Shown: piece by piece, positions 37,501 to 52,400 of the stretch
Layout: each line of letters starts with the position of its first letter
Position numbering within the stretch: position 1 is the stretch's first letter
Assembly: GCA_004352715.1 (NCBI GenBank)
Contig: SCFE01000078.1
Location: 1,352,519-1,416,518 of the forward strand
Length of the DNA stretch: 64,000 nt
Direction: 5' to 3'
Origin: Hofstenia miamia
Lineage: Eukaryota; Xenacoelomorpha; Acoela
Notes under the pieces: generated by a model
What the model saw: the letters and a program-made list of their open reading frames with translations, nothing else
Told to the model about the DNA's origin: nothing
The model's database searches: none
Made by a program: the position numbers and the translations under genes

Positions 37501-40500
37501 ATATTTTATTATCAAATATGTATTGCATTTCCTTTGTTTGCATTTGGGTAATTGTCAATTATATAATTATATTTTTAGTGTATGGCTAGTTCTGTATAAC
37601 TATATATTTCTAAAATAACTTTATGTTCTATTATTTTTTATTATATCATAGTATTTCTTAGATTGTATTATACTTAATTGCATTATTTTGTAATATTATT
37701 ATACTGTGGAAGGAAATTAATTTCAATTATTTTTTAAAAAATATTAAACAACGGTGTTAAAAAACGTGTACTAAAACTTGGGCTTTGAAAGTCTGTCCGT
37801 TTAGTGCATTAATACATTCCGCTTTTCTGGATATAGGAACAATATGTCAAACTGTTATGATACTGTATAATTATATACAATTCTATATACTTTACTATCG
37901 AGCAATAATTATATAATTTTCTATAAGTTATTTTGCAAGATCAAACTAAAAGAAAGGTAACGAATATATTTAATAACAAATGTAATCGGTCTTTGTTTGA
38001 TTATTCAATACTTCCACGTTTTTGCAATGTAACAAGATATTGTTTAAGGGAGGGAGGGGTATATAATTAATTTAGCCTCGGGCCAAAAATACATGATCAT
38101 TGCCAATTGAATTTATCCATTTTTCAAACAATGACAATTTCGGGTTAAGATTAATAATTAGTACATTTCAGTAATGCATTAACATTTCTCCGTTTCACTA
38201 GTTTTGAACTAATCCTTTTTAATAACTACTAGAAAATATGGGATGAATCAACTATGTGCGTGTTAAATTAAAAACACGTGTTTTTCACGGATTGCGTGTG
38301 GATTGATGTGGGTTTTCATCTGTGAAATTCTTATTCTAAGGAATGCCTGCTGACGTGTTCCGCCAGTGTTTTCAATTTCAAATACCGATGACAGTTAACT
38401 AATTAGGACCATTTAAATTTTTCAAATTATTACTTCTGTTACTACTACTACTTACATTATTAATATTTTGTCTTCAAAATCATTTACTGATTTTAGCTTC
38501 ATACTCAGTGAATAAATTGTTTATGTTCTGTCTGTCCATATAAATTACACCATCTCATGAGCTTGATTTTATAACAATATTTTGTAATTTCAATAATCAA
38601 AAGATGAAATTTTTATTAACAGTCGTTAAGCAAAGTGAATTCTTTTGTCTTTGCGTCAACAGTGGGATTTACCTACCCTGATCTCATCAGATGTGCCTCC
38701 AAATATGTACTTTTATGCTGTTAAACTTTACATTATATGTATAGAACGTTTTTTGCAGAATATGTTGTGAAATCAATGGCAATCTCTAACTTTAAAAATT
38801 ATTTTTAGTAATAATCATTTTCTACAATAATGGCATTGTATTTTCACCAAATATGCTCCCTTTGCAGACCCGAATTGGAAGGATACGGCCCATTTTGAAT
38901 TCGTTATTAACTTTTAACTTTGTGTGCCTCCGCATGGTACATACACAACTATATTCGCTAGTAAATTTTTTTTTCAACATCGAGGTAGCGGATTTTGGGT
39001 CCTCTTCAATCACGGTATTTTGTCTACCTACTTTTTCATGTAGTTTTACTATTGTTTATAGTGCGTACCAAAGTAAAGATTTTTTAGCGGTTTTTGAAAA
39101 ATTCTTATCACAATCATACAGACATATTGCACTTGAATTATTAGATTCATTATAATATAATATGTTATCTTCATTATTCGAAGTCAATATAATAAATTCG
39201 GGCTATTCTAATCACCAATCATTGAAAAAAAAAACATTGTTTGACTATGTATTCAGCATATGTGCTTATCTGTTTGCAACTTATAATGCATGCTTTATAT
39301 CAATTGGTTTGTTTGTTTAATGAATCACGTGATACTTCGATTTATTATAATATTTTAGACTGAATTTCGGTTGGACTCGTTTAAAAAGATACAGAAAGAG
39401 TACGGGGAACTAGAGGATCAGAACAGAATGCTTAACAAGAAGTGTTCTACTCTCGAGGGCACAATAGACAGCATTAAGAATGAAATCCATATTTCTAATG
39501 GAAGAGTATGCTGATTCTTTGTGGATTAAGCTTACGTCATTATTTAGGATGCTGATTTGAAAAGAGAACTCTCTGATATGGAACGTAAACTGCTTCTTTC
39601 CAATACACAAAGGGAAACTCTGTCTCAAGAAGTACGTTTTTCTTGTTAATCTTACAATATCTCAATTTCTTACTACTCCAATTCGATGAAAAGCGTGGTT
39701 GTTTTTAGTAAAGCATTTAAACTTAAATTATTGTCTAATTTCTCATAATTGAAAAAATATTTTTAAACTTTGACGGTGCGACAATATTTACATTGCCTAT
39801 TGACTAAATATGAAGTATTCATCGTATTTATTTTGCATTCAATTTGCTAATTATCTTCATATTTTTTATGAAATATTTTTATCCCAGCGTCAGAGTTTAT
39901 TTATTTTAGCAACTTTCCACAACTGTCGTGGAATAAATGACATGAAGTTTTGAAAAGAGCTGCGTATAAGCTCAAAGGAGAATCCATTAAATTTTCAGAT
40001 TATATGGACAATAGTCTGCATTCTTCAAGCGAATCCATTAGTTTCTATTACTTTTCAAGTATCAGTAACTTTTTGCTGGGTAGCAGAAGCATTAATTCTT
40101 AGACTGGCTCATTTTACGTTTTTATTTTCTATAAACCTAATATGAGATAAAATTCTCAGAAATGCCAACTACTTGTAGTTTTGATTGTTCCTTTGATAAA
40201 TTCCTTGAATTTTTTACTTATGCAATATAATGAACTTTACACTACATAACACGTCATTATTCCAAACATCATTTTTGAAGGTTGCCATGAATTACTGAAG
40301 GAGGCCCTATAATGAGATAAGGCTATTAGTATAAATACAATAATTATTTGTACATATTTAAATGTAACTTTTTAAATCCACTTACTGTGTTAATATTTAG
40401 AAAGAAACTTTATCAAGAAAATTGACATCTTTAGAAGAAAGAATAAAAGAAGAGCGTGATAACTTCATGAAAACTGTATGAATAAATTTTTTTCAATATG

Positions 40501-43500
40501 TATTATGCGTTAATTATAGAGTGCCAGTGAAAATTCATCCAAAGAAGATCTTAAAATTCAATACAACGATATTTTAGAAAGATATAAAACCCTTCAACTA
40601 CAGGTACCTAATTTTTAATTTAACAAATTCATATAATTTCTATATAAATGCGCATAAATGTATTCATCCGCATAAAGGTGTAAGCAGTTTTCCATGGTTT
40701 ATTTCTCCTTAACTTTAAGAAAATTTAGTTAAGGATAGAGTAGTATTAAAAAATTTTTGGTATGGAATTTGAAAGCAGTTAATTATAGGTATGTTTATAT
40801 ATAGGTATTGACTGATAAGCAAATGTACGACGTTTGCTGTCAAATGTTCAATTGCATTAATTGCTCATGCATTAACACTAAATTAAACGTGAAACCTTGC
40901 CAATAGTTCTCTGTGTGTGTATTGTTCCCTTAAGACGAATGAATAGTACAATGTTTACGCGTTGATGAAGCCTTACTCTTCTTTGCGTAGCGACCTGGAG
41001 TTGCCCACGTCATTCACTCCTTTCCCTACAAATAAACATGATTTTCGATCTTCACAACCTCCTAACTTCAGAACTATAACTGGATTTACTGATACGTATC
41101 AGGTATTGAAAGTCACACATGTTACTTTCATCATTTTAACAATTGACATTACTATTTCACTATTGATTATTACATTTTAAACTACAACTGCAATTCGATT
41201 CTATTTTTATGCAGTTTTTACCTCACATGCTGTGTAACACCTTGTAAAAAATTTATGCACTAGGCACTCAATATATTTGTTTTGTAATACATTAGTAATG
41301 TTGATAAATGCACACAAAGTATTAAGCATTGGATGTAAAGGGAGAATATGCTCGGTTCCTTTCTTTGGCTTAATATGCTCTTACAATGGCTATTCAATAA
41401 TATTTTGAAAGAGTAAATCAAAGACTTAGAACAAGAAACCAGTTAACAACTAACAATAATAGGAGTGATTGTTTTCTGATTTTTGGTATTACGTATTATT
41501 AATACTTTTTGTTTAAGTGTTATAATGATAGGGAGATTGCAAGCGATGATTGTCAGCACTAAAAATATTATTCATAATAATTTGCAAAAAAATAATTTTC
41601 GTGAAATTTGTAATAAATCATTAGATTTGTTCGCAAACAGCTCATAACATTGGTTTTACTGATTTTTAACAGAGCAAAAAAGACCTACTACTAATGTAAA
41701 ATGAAAATAAATTTGAATTTATTTGAACGCATTTATACCGCATAGTTTATATATAGTTTTTATATAGCCATATAAATGGCTTGTTTAAGTCAATTTGGAG
41801 ATAGTAACAATTATTATGGGGATGAGGTGCTCACTTAAGCTATAGTTCAGGAATATACCTTCTCCAGAAGAATATTGCAAAACAATTAAAAAACGAATTT
41901 TTTTTGGTAGAAGTTTTTCAAGATCTCCTCAAAAACCATTTGAGGAAATGACCAAAATCTATAAGTCCTTGTTCTAGTAGGATGCTTAGCATCTCTAAAA
42001 GTCTAAACATTAGTTTAAGATGATCGACTTAATGCGTAGCTTTAATATTTTTCCTTTCATTTCGAAAATTTTTTCTTCAGGTATTTTCCGATAGAATTAG
42101 GGTATGAGAAAAATCTAAAGCATACGTTTGTTTTACAACGAAGTTGTACATATAAACCTTCATTTAACTATGCTTCGTGGAGTGTATTCACAACCATCGT
42201 TGCTTCTTGACAATTTCTTTGTGAATGTATTGGCGTTGGTAGGATTATATTTTATGAAAATTTATCTCTAATTTAGTATTTGTGAATTATATTTGTTATA
42301 TATTTAAGGTTTGACTACATCAGAGTTGCGTTTTTAATTATTATTTAAGTCTCATTGCCGCCAATTACTTATCCATTTCAAATTTTATTATTTCTTAGAA
42401 TGATAAATACATTTAATTTTTATGAGTCTTACAACTGACAACTATCATATTTATACCCCTCCCTTAAAACAATATTTCATCTATTTGTAATGTAGAAACT
42501 TCGTTGGTCTAAATTTTCAGCATGGTTTAGAAGCAGGTTGATATTTTGAAATTCATTCATACAAGCAACTCAAATTTTATGTCGGCCAACTAGCTGGCCT
42601 GCAGACATATCAAATCCAAAATTTTTGGAAGATTTGGCAATTTAGTTGGACAATTGTTATATGATAAAACGGAACTGTCTCACTATTAAGGACATTAAAA
42701 AATTATATTAACTTCGTTAAAAAAAGGGAATATGAAAGCATAAAAACCTAAGGAAATCTACATTTGCACCTGTAAATATTTTTGAACTAATAGTACATGT
42801 ATTGGTATTTTTTCAAGTCCACTGAATTCAATTGTGTCATTTCCTCGCCGTTAAAATAGTATTTACGTTTTGTGTCCATTAGTTTATTGGCTGCGAAATT
42901 TCATTTCAGTAATGCAGTTAAGAAAATATTGTCTAGGGGCTTTGTATTTTAAATTAAGAATGAATGGAAAGCTCGCCTACTCTCGAAATGGTAATTACCT
43001 CGGTAGTGTTAAGACAAACAATTATGACCAAGCGTAACGAAAGTTAATGGATTTAAAGTATCACACTCATTAAAATGACGACGAATAAAGTTAAATTTCA
43101 ATTTTTTCATCACATTTAGTTCAATAAAGGGGGGGGGTTCAATATAAACAGGAGAGGATACTACGGGGTGAGTAATCCCCTATTCTGGAAAAGCATTTAA
43201 TTTTCAAAATTAAATTCCATCTTCAAATATAATTGCAGTAATTTGAAAGTTATTTGTGAAATAACATATTTGACTGTATTTGCACAGTAAATCATATACA
43301 TATTTTATACTGTTCTAATTAATATGTTTCATCATGACTTATTTAAAATGCGGCCAGGCCATCTGCAGCATTGTACTAAAATACGAAGCTATGTTTACTA
43401 AAAGTGGAGACATCATAATTCTCAGAGGAATCTTTATATTAGCGCATTGAAATCCGAACATACTCAAAATCGAAATAAACCTAACCAAATTGAAGGCTTC

Positions 43501-46435
43501 GATTCATTAATAAGTATCCTTCATAACGATTCAACATAGAATCATGAACGGATTTCTTGACTTATATTTTTATTGTGAAAGAATTGTACAAAGTTCACTA
43601 CGCTTGCGGTTGATCTAAATTCCTCTAGTTTTCAAAGTTTTTGTAATATTAATTTTGCTGATTATTCGTATGTACTGTTTTTAGATGAGTAATCGTGAAG
43701 ATACGCTACATAAAATGGAAGCGAGTCAGAAGGATTATGTCGATGAAATAACCCGACGAGAGAGAACTATTCAGGGTTTAGAGATCAAATTGCTCTCTTC
43801 ACAGGAAGAATGTCGTAGAGTCCAAGACGATGTATGCTTTTTTCACACTAATCTATTTATGTAGCATTTGAGTCCTCAATCCTTGATTTTATAATGCAAT
43901 TTTTTGTCTTCCATCTCTGTGCTTTTACTACACTCGATCAAATTTTTATCTTTGTAGTTGTTTAGTTTAATGCCTTTTTATACTAATGATTTGCCTCGCC
44001 CTTCATTTGGAGTCAAGAAGCTAAATTTTACCTGCAAAATAGTTTCCTGAACCAATTATTCGTTCACAAATACAAAAAAAAACAGGTCAATCCTTCCCAG
44101 TTTAGTTTATAGTATATTTGACTTTGAACAAGTAAATTGAACAAGTAAAAATCTTTCATTTTTTCATGATGTTCTTTTTTCAAATCTTTCTCAAAGTACT
44201 CCTCGCTCTAGGCTTAAATAAATGTTTTGTTTTTTTTCAATATTTAAATTTTAGGTGCAACGTCGGATTAGTGACTCCAGAAAAATTGAGCAAGATTTGG
44301 ATAATACGAGATCTCAGTATCGCCAAGCTGTAGATGAGAATGGAAGACTGGAATCTCGCATTCAAACCTTAAAATTATCGTGTACCTCGGATGTTGACGC
44401 AATCCAAGAGAAGCTTTCACGGAAAGAAGCCGATCTATCTAGAGTCAGTCAAGAGTGTGAGGATTGGAGAATCCGATCGAAGAAACAAGAAGAAAAGGTG
44501 CATCAGTTAGAACACACTGTAGATTCTCTAAATTATGAAATTGGTTTGAAAAAAAGTGAACTTCGTAATAAAGAAGATTCGATTTTAAATTCGGAGCGTC
44601 AGTGTGAAGATAATAGAGTTAGTTTATTAAAAACAGAGGATGAGGTAACTATAGTATATTTATTTAAAATTTATTATATAATTTTCTTTCAAATCCTAAT
44701 TCTTATTATTAATAATCGGAATAAACTTTCGCATTGCGTAAACTGCCAAGGAATTTTTTAATTTTAATTGCTTATAACTCAAAAACAAACAAACTATCCA
44801 AAATCTGTAGGCACCACTAGATAGAGAATCATCTTCTCTTTCATTTTCATCCTTTATTCGTTACTTGTCGTTGAACCGTCAGGCGCGCCTTTGCTGAACT
44901 TAGTTAGTATATTTACAAAAAACAAAATTGAGGCTAGTTGTTGTTCCCATGGCCTTTTGACCATCTGATTACCACATCAACATTACGAATAGTACGAATT
45001 TAAATCTTTCTTAAAGAATCTCTTCAAGTACTTCTGCTGCAGGAATACAGATTTATACAAATTTTCACCAGTATGTTTGAGCGCATTCACTAAGAGTTGT
45101 GGCCATATCTCAGAATTTCCTAACTTCATAATAGCCTTGGCGCGATGTTTTGAAAATTTGGAAAAAATGTTTGTCTTTTGTGAAGGACATAGGCAGTTTA
45201 AGGTTAATTTTCTCATTTAACTTAAATATGTTGTTAATTGGAGCAAAACGTTGTTCAGTTATGGCGTCGCATTCAATTAATAATCCAATGCATTTGTTGT
45301 TTATGAACGTATTGAGAGTTTGACATTCGTAAATATTAACGTAGAATGTTATTTTGGTTGAGAATGAAATAATTTATTTGAGAATTCATATAATTCTTGT
45401 GAAAAGAGTAAATGCTTTTTAGAATGAATTTTCCAAATAACTGCTTCAAAACTTTACTTTTTATACGAATTTGTTTAGTAATCGGAGAGTATCATGCATC
45501 TTTATATGTATTTGTATTACTTTAAGGTGGAAAATTGATGGATTTAACTTGATAATGCGTACCTAATCTGTAAAATTTAGCTGAGAAGGTGTGAAGAAAC
45601 AAACAGCTTAGTCTCAAACGAACTCAGGGAACTCAAAGGTCGATTCCATGCTTCCGAACAAACTCTAAGCATGAGAGATGATCTTATCAATCAGTTGAAA
45701 AATGATATTGATGTTCTGAGAGCACAATATCGTGATAGTATGGATAAATTAGCGAATCGCGATGAATCGGTGTCGCAGTCAAAAGCAGACGTTGCCAAGC
45801 TTAATTCTAAATGCCAAGAAAAGTGCAATGAGGTAGGCTTTTATTCTAATCTTTTTGCTTTAATTTATTGGTAAATAGGAAATCACAAAAGATGTTGTTT
45901 TAAATTTTTCGACTGTGCCCTTTATTACTTTTTGGTTTTTCCAAAACACATTAAAAAGATTTTTTAAATAGATAATGATTTCTCGATTTCCTTTGCAATG
46001 TTATGTTGATAAGCAAAAAATGTTTAAAAAAAGATAGTAGAATATTCTTTGTTGATCCTGTTTCGATATCTACAGAATAAATTAACATTTATTAGAAAAG
46101 CAGAGATTGCATTCCCAGCTTTTTGTAATAATAATTTAGATCGATGAAAAAAATGTAATTATTGGGAAATTAGAGAAGGAGCTGGATAATGTTCGAAACA
46201 ACTCCAACAATTTCAAACGGGCTTTAGAAGAAACTACCCAAAAGAAGGAAGAGCAGATCACTTCCCTCAAAGAGGAACTCTCTGAAGTACAATTGCAATA
46301 TAGTCAATGTTATAGCGAGGTAACGTTGATTTCAGTATTGTTCAAACATTTTAAATATTTGTTGTCCACGTTCCTTGCATCTTAATGAGGCTGCTGTGAA
46401 TTGAATCATTTGATTTTTTAAATTAAAACTATTTA

Positions 46436-46469
<34 letters not shown>

Positions 46470-49400
46470 NTTAAGCTTCTTAGAAATTATAAAGATGTAT
46501 TGGACCAGTGCTATTGAAGTTTACTTTAAAATTACAAAACTACATTCATTTTCTTTTTATAATTTTTAAATGAGTTTTGTAAAAATCGGAATACGCGATT
46601 TGCTGTCAATCGATGTCTCTTAATTGGGTAAGTATTCGGTGCAAGGTGTGAGTCATTTTTAAATATTTAACATTTACATGTTTCCTTTAAAATTTTCGTA
46701 ATACTGTCATGCAATGGATGCGACTTCACCCTTAATTTTGATTTTATGTTTATTCTTCGCTTATTTGAATAGTTTATGTATTCAATGTCTTCATTTGTCA
46801 AAGTATTTCCAAATTTAACAGTGATTCTAATATTATTCTTTGATTATATTATGTATTTATATATTTATTTTCCGTAACAAATTAATCGTCCTTCAATTAT
46901 ATCATGTCCTACTAAATGCACGGCCTGCAACCTTGTAAGAAGGGCTTTAAAATGAGGACATTCTGCATAAAGAAAGCATGAATATTTTATCAAATCTATT
47001 TTACAGATTTATATTTCAACTGAATATTATAATGTATTTACTTATCAATTCTACATGTAAGTCTAAATTATTTTGAAATACAAATGCAATCCATGCAAGA
47101 TATAACTCCTTCTAACGTGTATTTAGTAGTTTCAGTGTTCCAAAAGTAAACTCGATGTGTCATTATCGTTACACATTAAACTCAAAATTTTATTCGTATC
47201 CTATCTAGAGTAAAATAGCTCACAAATTTTGAAAAAAATTCAAATAATTATACTGATTAACAGATTCTTTTCGTTATTGTTGCGTGCAAAATATTTACAT
47301 TCCAGCAGTGCACTAGTTGTTTTCAAGCTATTGAATTTTTGGAATCAGTGTTGTTACATAGTTAGGCACAGAGATGGACATGGACCGAAAATTTTGGCCC
47401 AAGTTTCACCTGGCCCATTTAAATTAATGACAACCGGTCCATTATTATAACTTCTCAAAAAAATTTCTCTAATTTTTAGGTTTGCTCCACTAAAATTTCA
47501 TATGATAGATACTTCTAATAAGATCTAAACACTTAAAGATTTTAAATTGACATTTAGTAAAAGTATATGATAATAATGTAAAGTTTCCAAAATGTACATT
47601 TTATTTTTCAACTTTATAATTATAACTTATATAAAATTCAATGTATATGCATGCACTGTTTCGGAATAGTCAGTTTTTTTTAAAATTCGGTCTATCTTTT
47701 CCATTTCGTCTGTCTCTTATACACATGCCCATNTATAACTTATATAAAATTCAATGTATATGCATGCACTGTTTCGGAATAGTCAGTTTTTTTTAAAATT
47801 CGGTCTATCTTTTCCATTTCGTCGGCCGAAGCCCGACCATGCCCATCTCTGGTTAGACATGACCCAAATTTTTTCTGTTTAGATATATAAAGATAAATAA
47901 TAGCACTTTGTAATGAAAATTTTTCCAAATATCTCAATGGTACATAAACTATTTAAAAAAACACTATGTGTTAATTATTGCTCTGGACATTTGCAAATTA
48001 TTAAACGTGAATTTTTTAATATGAAAATATATCTAGTAACAGTACTCCCTTGCATTAATGAAATTCCTTTTTTAATATTTTTCTGAAATTATATTCCGTA
48101 TAATCAATAATCGAAGTAGATATTGAATTTCAACACTGACAGTAGATTAAGAAATTTTCGTATATTTTGTAATCTTTATTTGTCTGATTTCAAAAATATA
48201 TATTTCTATATTGAAAGATTCATGAATATGATATTGGTGTGTTTTTATTGTTTAAGGATGTTCCGACAAGTCTAGATTTATTAATTCCACCTGCTAGTTT
48301 GTCTTTGCACAAAAGAATTTTTCTAGAATTACATTAATATGTCAAAAGATATGCAACTTGCACTGAACGCCTTTGTCACTGTAAAATTATTGGTAAATCT
48401 TGTTGAAAAATAGCATATTTCCATAGTTGCTGTTTGTGCATCTCGAGGAGACTTACCATTCCTCATACTCATTTTTTGTCAAATGATGTTTAACGAATAT
48501 CAGGCGTTCTACTGTTAAACAAGGTCTTTTCAAATATTTAGAGAAGTGCAAGAGTATACCTGATTCTATTAATCAATTCGCGATGAAGATGTTCTGTTGT
48601 TCAGTATGAATAAAATGATGTACTTTTAAAATGATCCATTTTCCAAGATTTTGGACTAATGTGCTTGTTTTAGTTAGTACGACAAGAGGACCAAATTTCA
48701 CAGCTGCGTGATGAGAATGCAAAGTTGCACGATCAGACAACTCAAGATGCTGAAAGAATGCTTCATTTGGCTGAACAAGTTCACGGTCTTGAGAAGGATA
48801 TGTCAACGATTTCCGGTCGATATAAAATGATCCAGTCAGATGTAAGTTGTTCAACATTAATACCAACTTTTATTATATTATCCAAATATTATGCCATCAT
48901 TGAGATCAGCTCCGTATTTGAAATTATCTTATGGATTCATTTTTGAATTTGTAGATTTCTATATAGTGTGGAATGAATTTTTAAGATATTGTTGTCTCAA
49001 TTATATATGCATATGTATTTTTTAGAATATGTTATGCGTTGTATATTAGCATGACTAAATGTTAACTTTCTAGTTGAGTCATCGAGATAAGGTTATTCTA
49101 AATCTTAAGCAAGAGATGGATAATTTCGAAGAAAAGGCTCGCAGTTTACAGATAGACGTGAGTTTCTTTTTCGATATGTTTCTATAATAGTTTGATTTTG
49201 ATTGTTTCTTAAATATTTGAAATTTATTTTCTTTTATATATTAAATCTCATTAAATCTCATTCTTCGTCAAAGTTCACATTTTAGGAAAAATCTCCTAAT
49301 TCTATTGTTGCTTTACCAAGAACAGGTGGTGTTGTCCTTTCTATCTGAATGCAAGACTATCAACGCTATTATATTCTGCTTTATGACAACCCTAGGGACA

Positions 49401-52400
49401 ATTATCACGACAATGCTATGACAAGGAAAACGCGTTTTTCATTATTGTAAATTCGAGCTTTGAAATATAAATGATATTGTCACTTTGGTTGGTGTTCTAA
49501 GTTTAAACCAAATTTTAGTTACATTTTCTTACCAAAGTTAATTTGATGATTTTATTTTCCATGCTCATTTTGAATTATTTATTTAAATTATATTTTTGCT
49601 TATCAAGTATTAATTGGTTAATATTTCTATAGTTCATTCCATGTGATTTTTACATTTTAGGTTCAAGCACAAACCGAAGAGATTTCAGTTCTTCAGCAAA
49701 AATTGCGCACAGCACAGTCAGAAAATAAAGAACTTTTGGCCAAATGCGAATCCTGCGAACATAAGTTAACTAGTCAGGATGCTGAAATTGCTAATCTCAC
49801 CTATGAACGGGTTAGTTTCATTGTCACTTTACACTGTATCACTGTTTTGCACTAGTCTTGATAACCTCTTTGATCACACGTAAATTACATCCACTATGCG
49901 TAACTTAATTGAACAGCATAAGTTCTTAGCCATATTTTTATTGGGCTTGTTTACATACTTCAATTCAATCGCCTTGAAATTTGGCAGGTAGCTTCTCTTA
50001 ACATAGAACATTAAATAAACATAGTGATATTTTATATTGTTTGCATATTTTTTTCTGACGTCGGCATTTTTCAACAGGAGGTTAGCGAAATATGCCATTT
50101 CTTAAAAGGTCTCACAAACAAAATGAATTGATGCCCTTTCATCCTATTTTTTGCCAGTGATACAAATTGTACTGCACAATACCTTTATTCCCCCCCCCCN
50201 AAAAAAATTCAGTGTAAAAATATTTTGTACTACTCTCTGAAAAATGTTCATAAAACTTTTTTGACACATTGTTTTTAGGAAATGGATAATACTAAATTCC
50301 ATGCGATGAATATTTGCCCTGCGTCTTCAACTAATCATAATTTAAATTTTTTTAAGATACGTGGTTGGGGTACAATTTTGATCGCAAATAAAAATAGGGT
50401 TAATGTAAGCGGATACAAAAGGGCGTGGTGGAATCCCTTTTAAAATTTCAACGTTGATGCTTTTGATAAAATTGAAATATGTGTAGAAAATAAAAAGAAA
50501 ATGAAACGCGCTTGGAATTATTTTCTCAGATCTTAAATTTGAATTATTAAAAACTATGACTTAATTTGTTGTAATTGAACATCCCAATTCAATTTACTAT
50601 CCTTATTATAATTCTCAGTTTGGAAATTCCATTTCAACTAGATTTTTCAATACAAAGTTGTGTACCAGAAAACTAGGACCACGCCATTTCAATATTTCAG
50701 TTTAATGAAAAATAATTTAAAACTATTAATCTTTTATTTTTATTTTGCTTTCTAGAAATTACCCAAATTACTCCAATAAAATCTCGTTAATGATGAAATT
50801 ATTTTTTATTTAAGGCTAAATTATATTTATTAAATCCAGGGATGCTTATTTTAAGTTTCAATATTTGCTATTCTAAAATGTTTTAATGCCACGCAGGCAT
50901 TTTCTTCCACCGCTTTCTTGTACTTAATTAAGAATTTTACTAAATGAATTGAAGTTATGTTATTTGATTTATTTATTAAGCAGTATTCAGCATATACTTC
51001 TGTGGTGATGAACATACTTGAGCTGTGCAATACATGTTTAAAACCCTGCTTTAAATACGGATTTTTTCACAGTTTTTTCTATTTTATTCATAATATTGAT
51101 TACAAGAAATACCATCATAGTTGTTCATTTTCACTAAATAATCGCTAAAATCTTTTCATGGATGGTAGCCCTGCACACATTTTCAATTAACTTTATGATT
51201 ACAATCATTTCTATCGTTTATGTTAATTTTGCTCTAACTCTGAGTATTTGGAAAGTTCGATGAAAAATATGCTTTTTGTTTACATTATATATATTTAAAA
51301 CGAAAAAAACTTTCCAAACCTGATAGCACAGTTATCTTATGCTTACTCTAAGTACATTTATATCAATTCCAAATAAGTTGTTTTCATCGCCATTCATTTT
51401 TCTGTTTTCAAAATGTTTGAAAAGTTCCTGACACATTTTGCTAAAATTTTCATGAAATGTGATAATTATAGCCACCAGCAAATGAGAAAGTTCTGAGACT
51501 AATCTTCATAGAAGTACGTATGCGGATGAATGCAAAATTTCCCATTAATTCTCAAATTATTTCCTGTTACTTTATAAAATTCAAATAAAGTCTATGACTT
51601 GTTTGTCATCCGAAATCTTTTACAATGTTAAGTAATAGAAATATTACTACATAGTGTATTTTTTGAATGTATAGTGATAATGAATTTTTGCACATCGCTA
51701 TGTTACGTCGAAAAAAATGCATTTTAACTGCTTTTGTTATTTTAGCAATTGAATATGAAAGCTGCTGATGACAATGCAACCGTTATTGATGATGTCACTC
51801 GGCAATTGCGTTCTGCCAAACAGCTCCATTTAGAAGAAGAAGAACGATGGAAGAAACTGTTGCATCAAACTCGCCAAGACTACGAAAATGCTGAAAAGAA
51901 ATTTTCAGATGAAGAGATCGAGTGCAAGAAGCAGAAGGCTAACGTCATTCAATTGGAACATTCAAATAGTGTGCTTAAAAAAAATCTTGAGGAAACTGAG
52001 GAAAAGGTAATCTTCATTTTTATTCGATGAAGTAATCTACAGCGTTTTCATTATCAATGGAATGGATTCATTTATTAGTTCATTCATGTCTAAAAAACAT
52101 ATTAGTAATAAAGGAAAACATTGCATTAAAAATAAACTTAATTTCAAGAATGACGTATAAACAATTATTGCGTCATAATTTTCCACTAAAGGCGATTGTG
52201 CTTACAGTTTTAGTGTATTTCTATTTTCTTTTGAGCAAAAACAATTGCTCGTTGTCATTCATAACAGTGCTAAACAAATGGCTGCTGGCAGTTTTATAAA
52301 TATAGCAATTATAATTTACTGAAAAACTGCACTTTTAAGTGTTTAAGGCATCAGTAATCTTTTTAGCTTCAAAATTGTCTTGCTGAATCGATGGTAAGAC

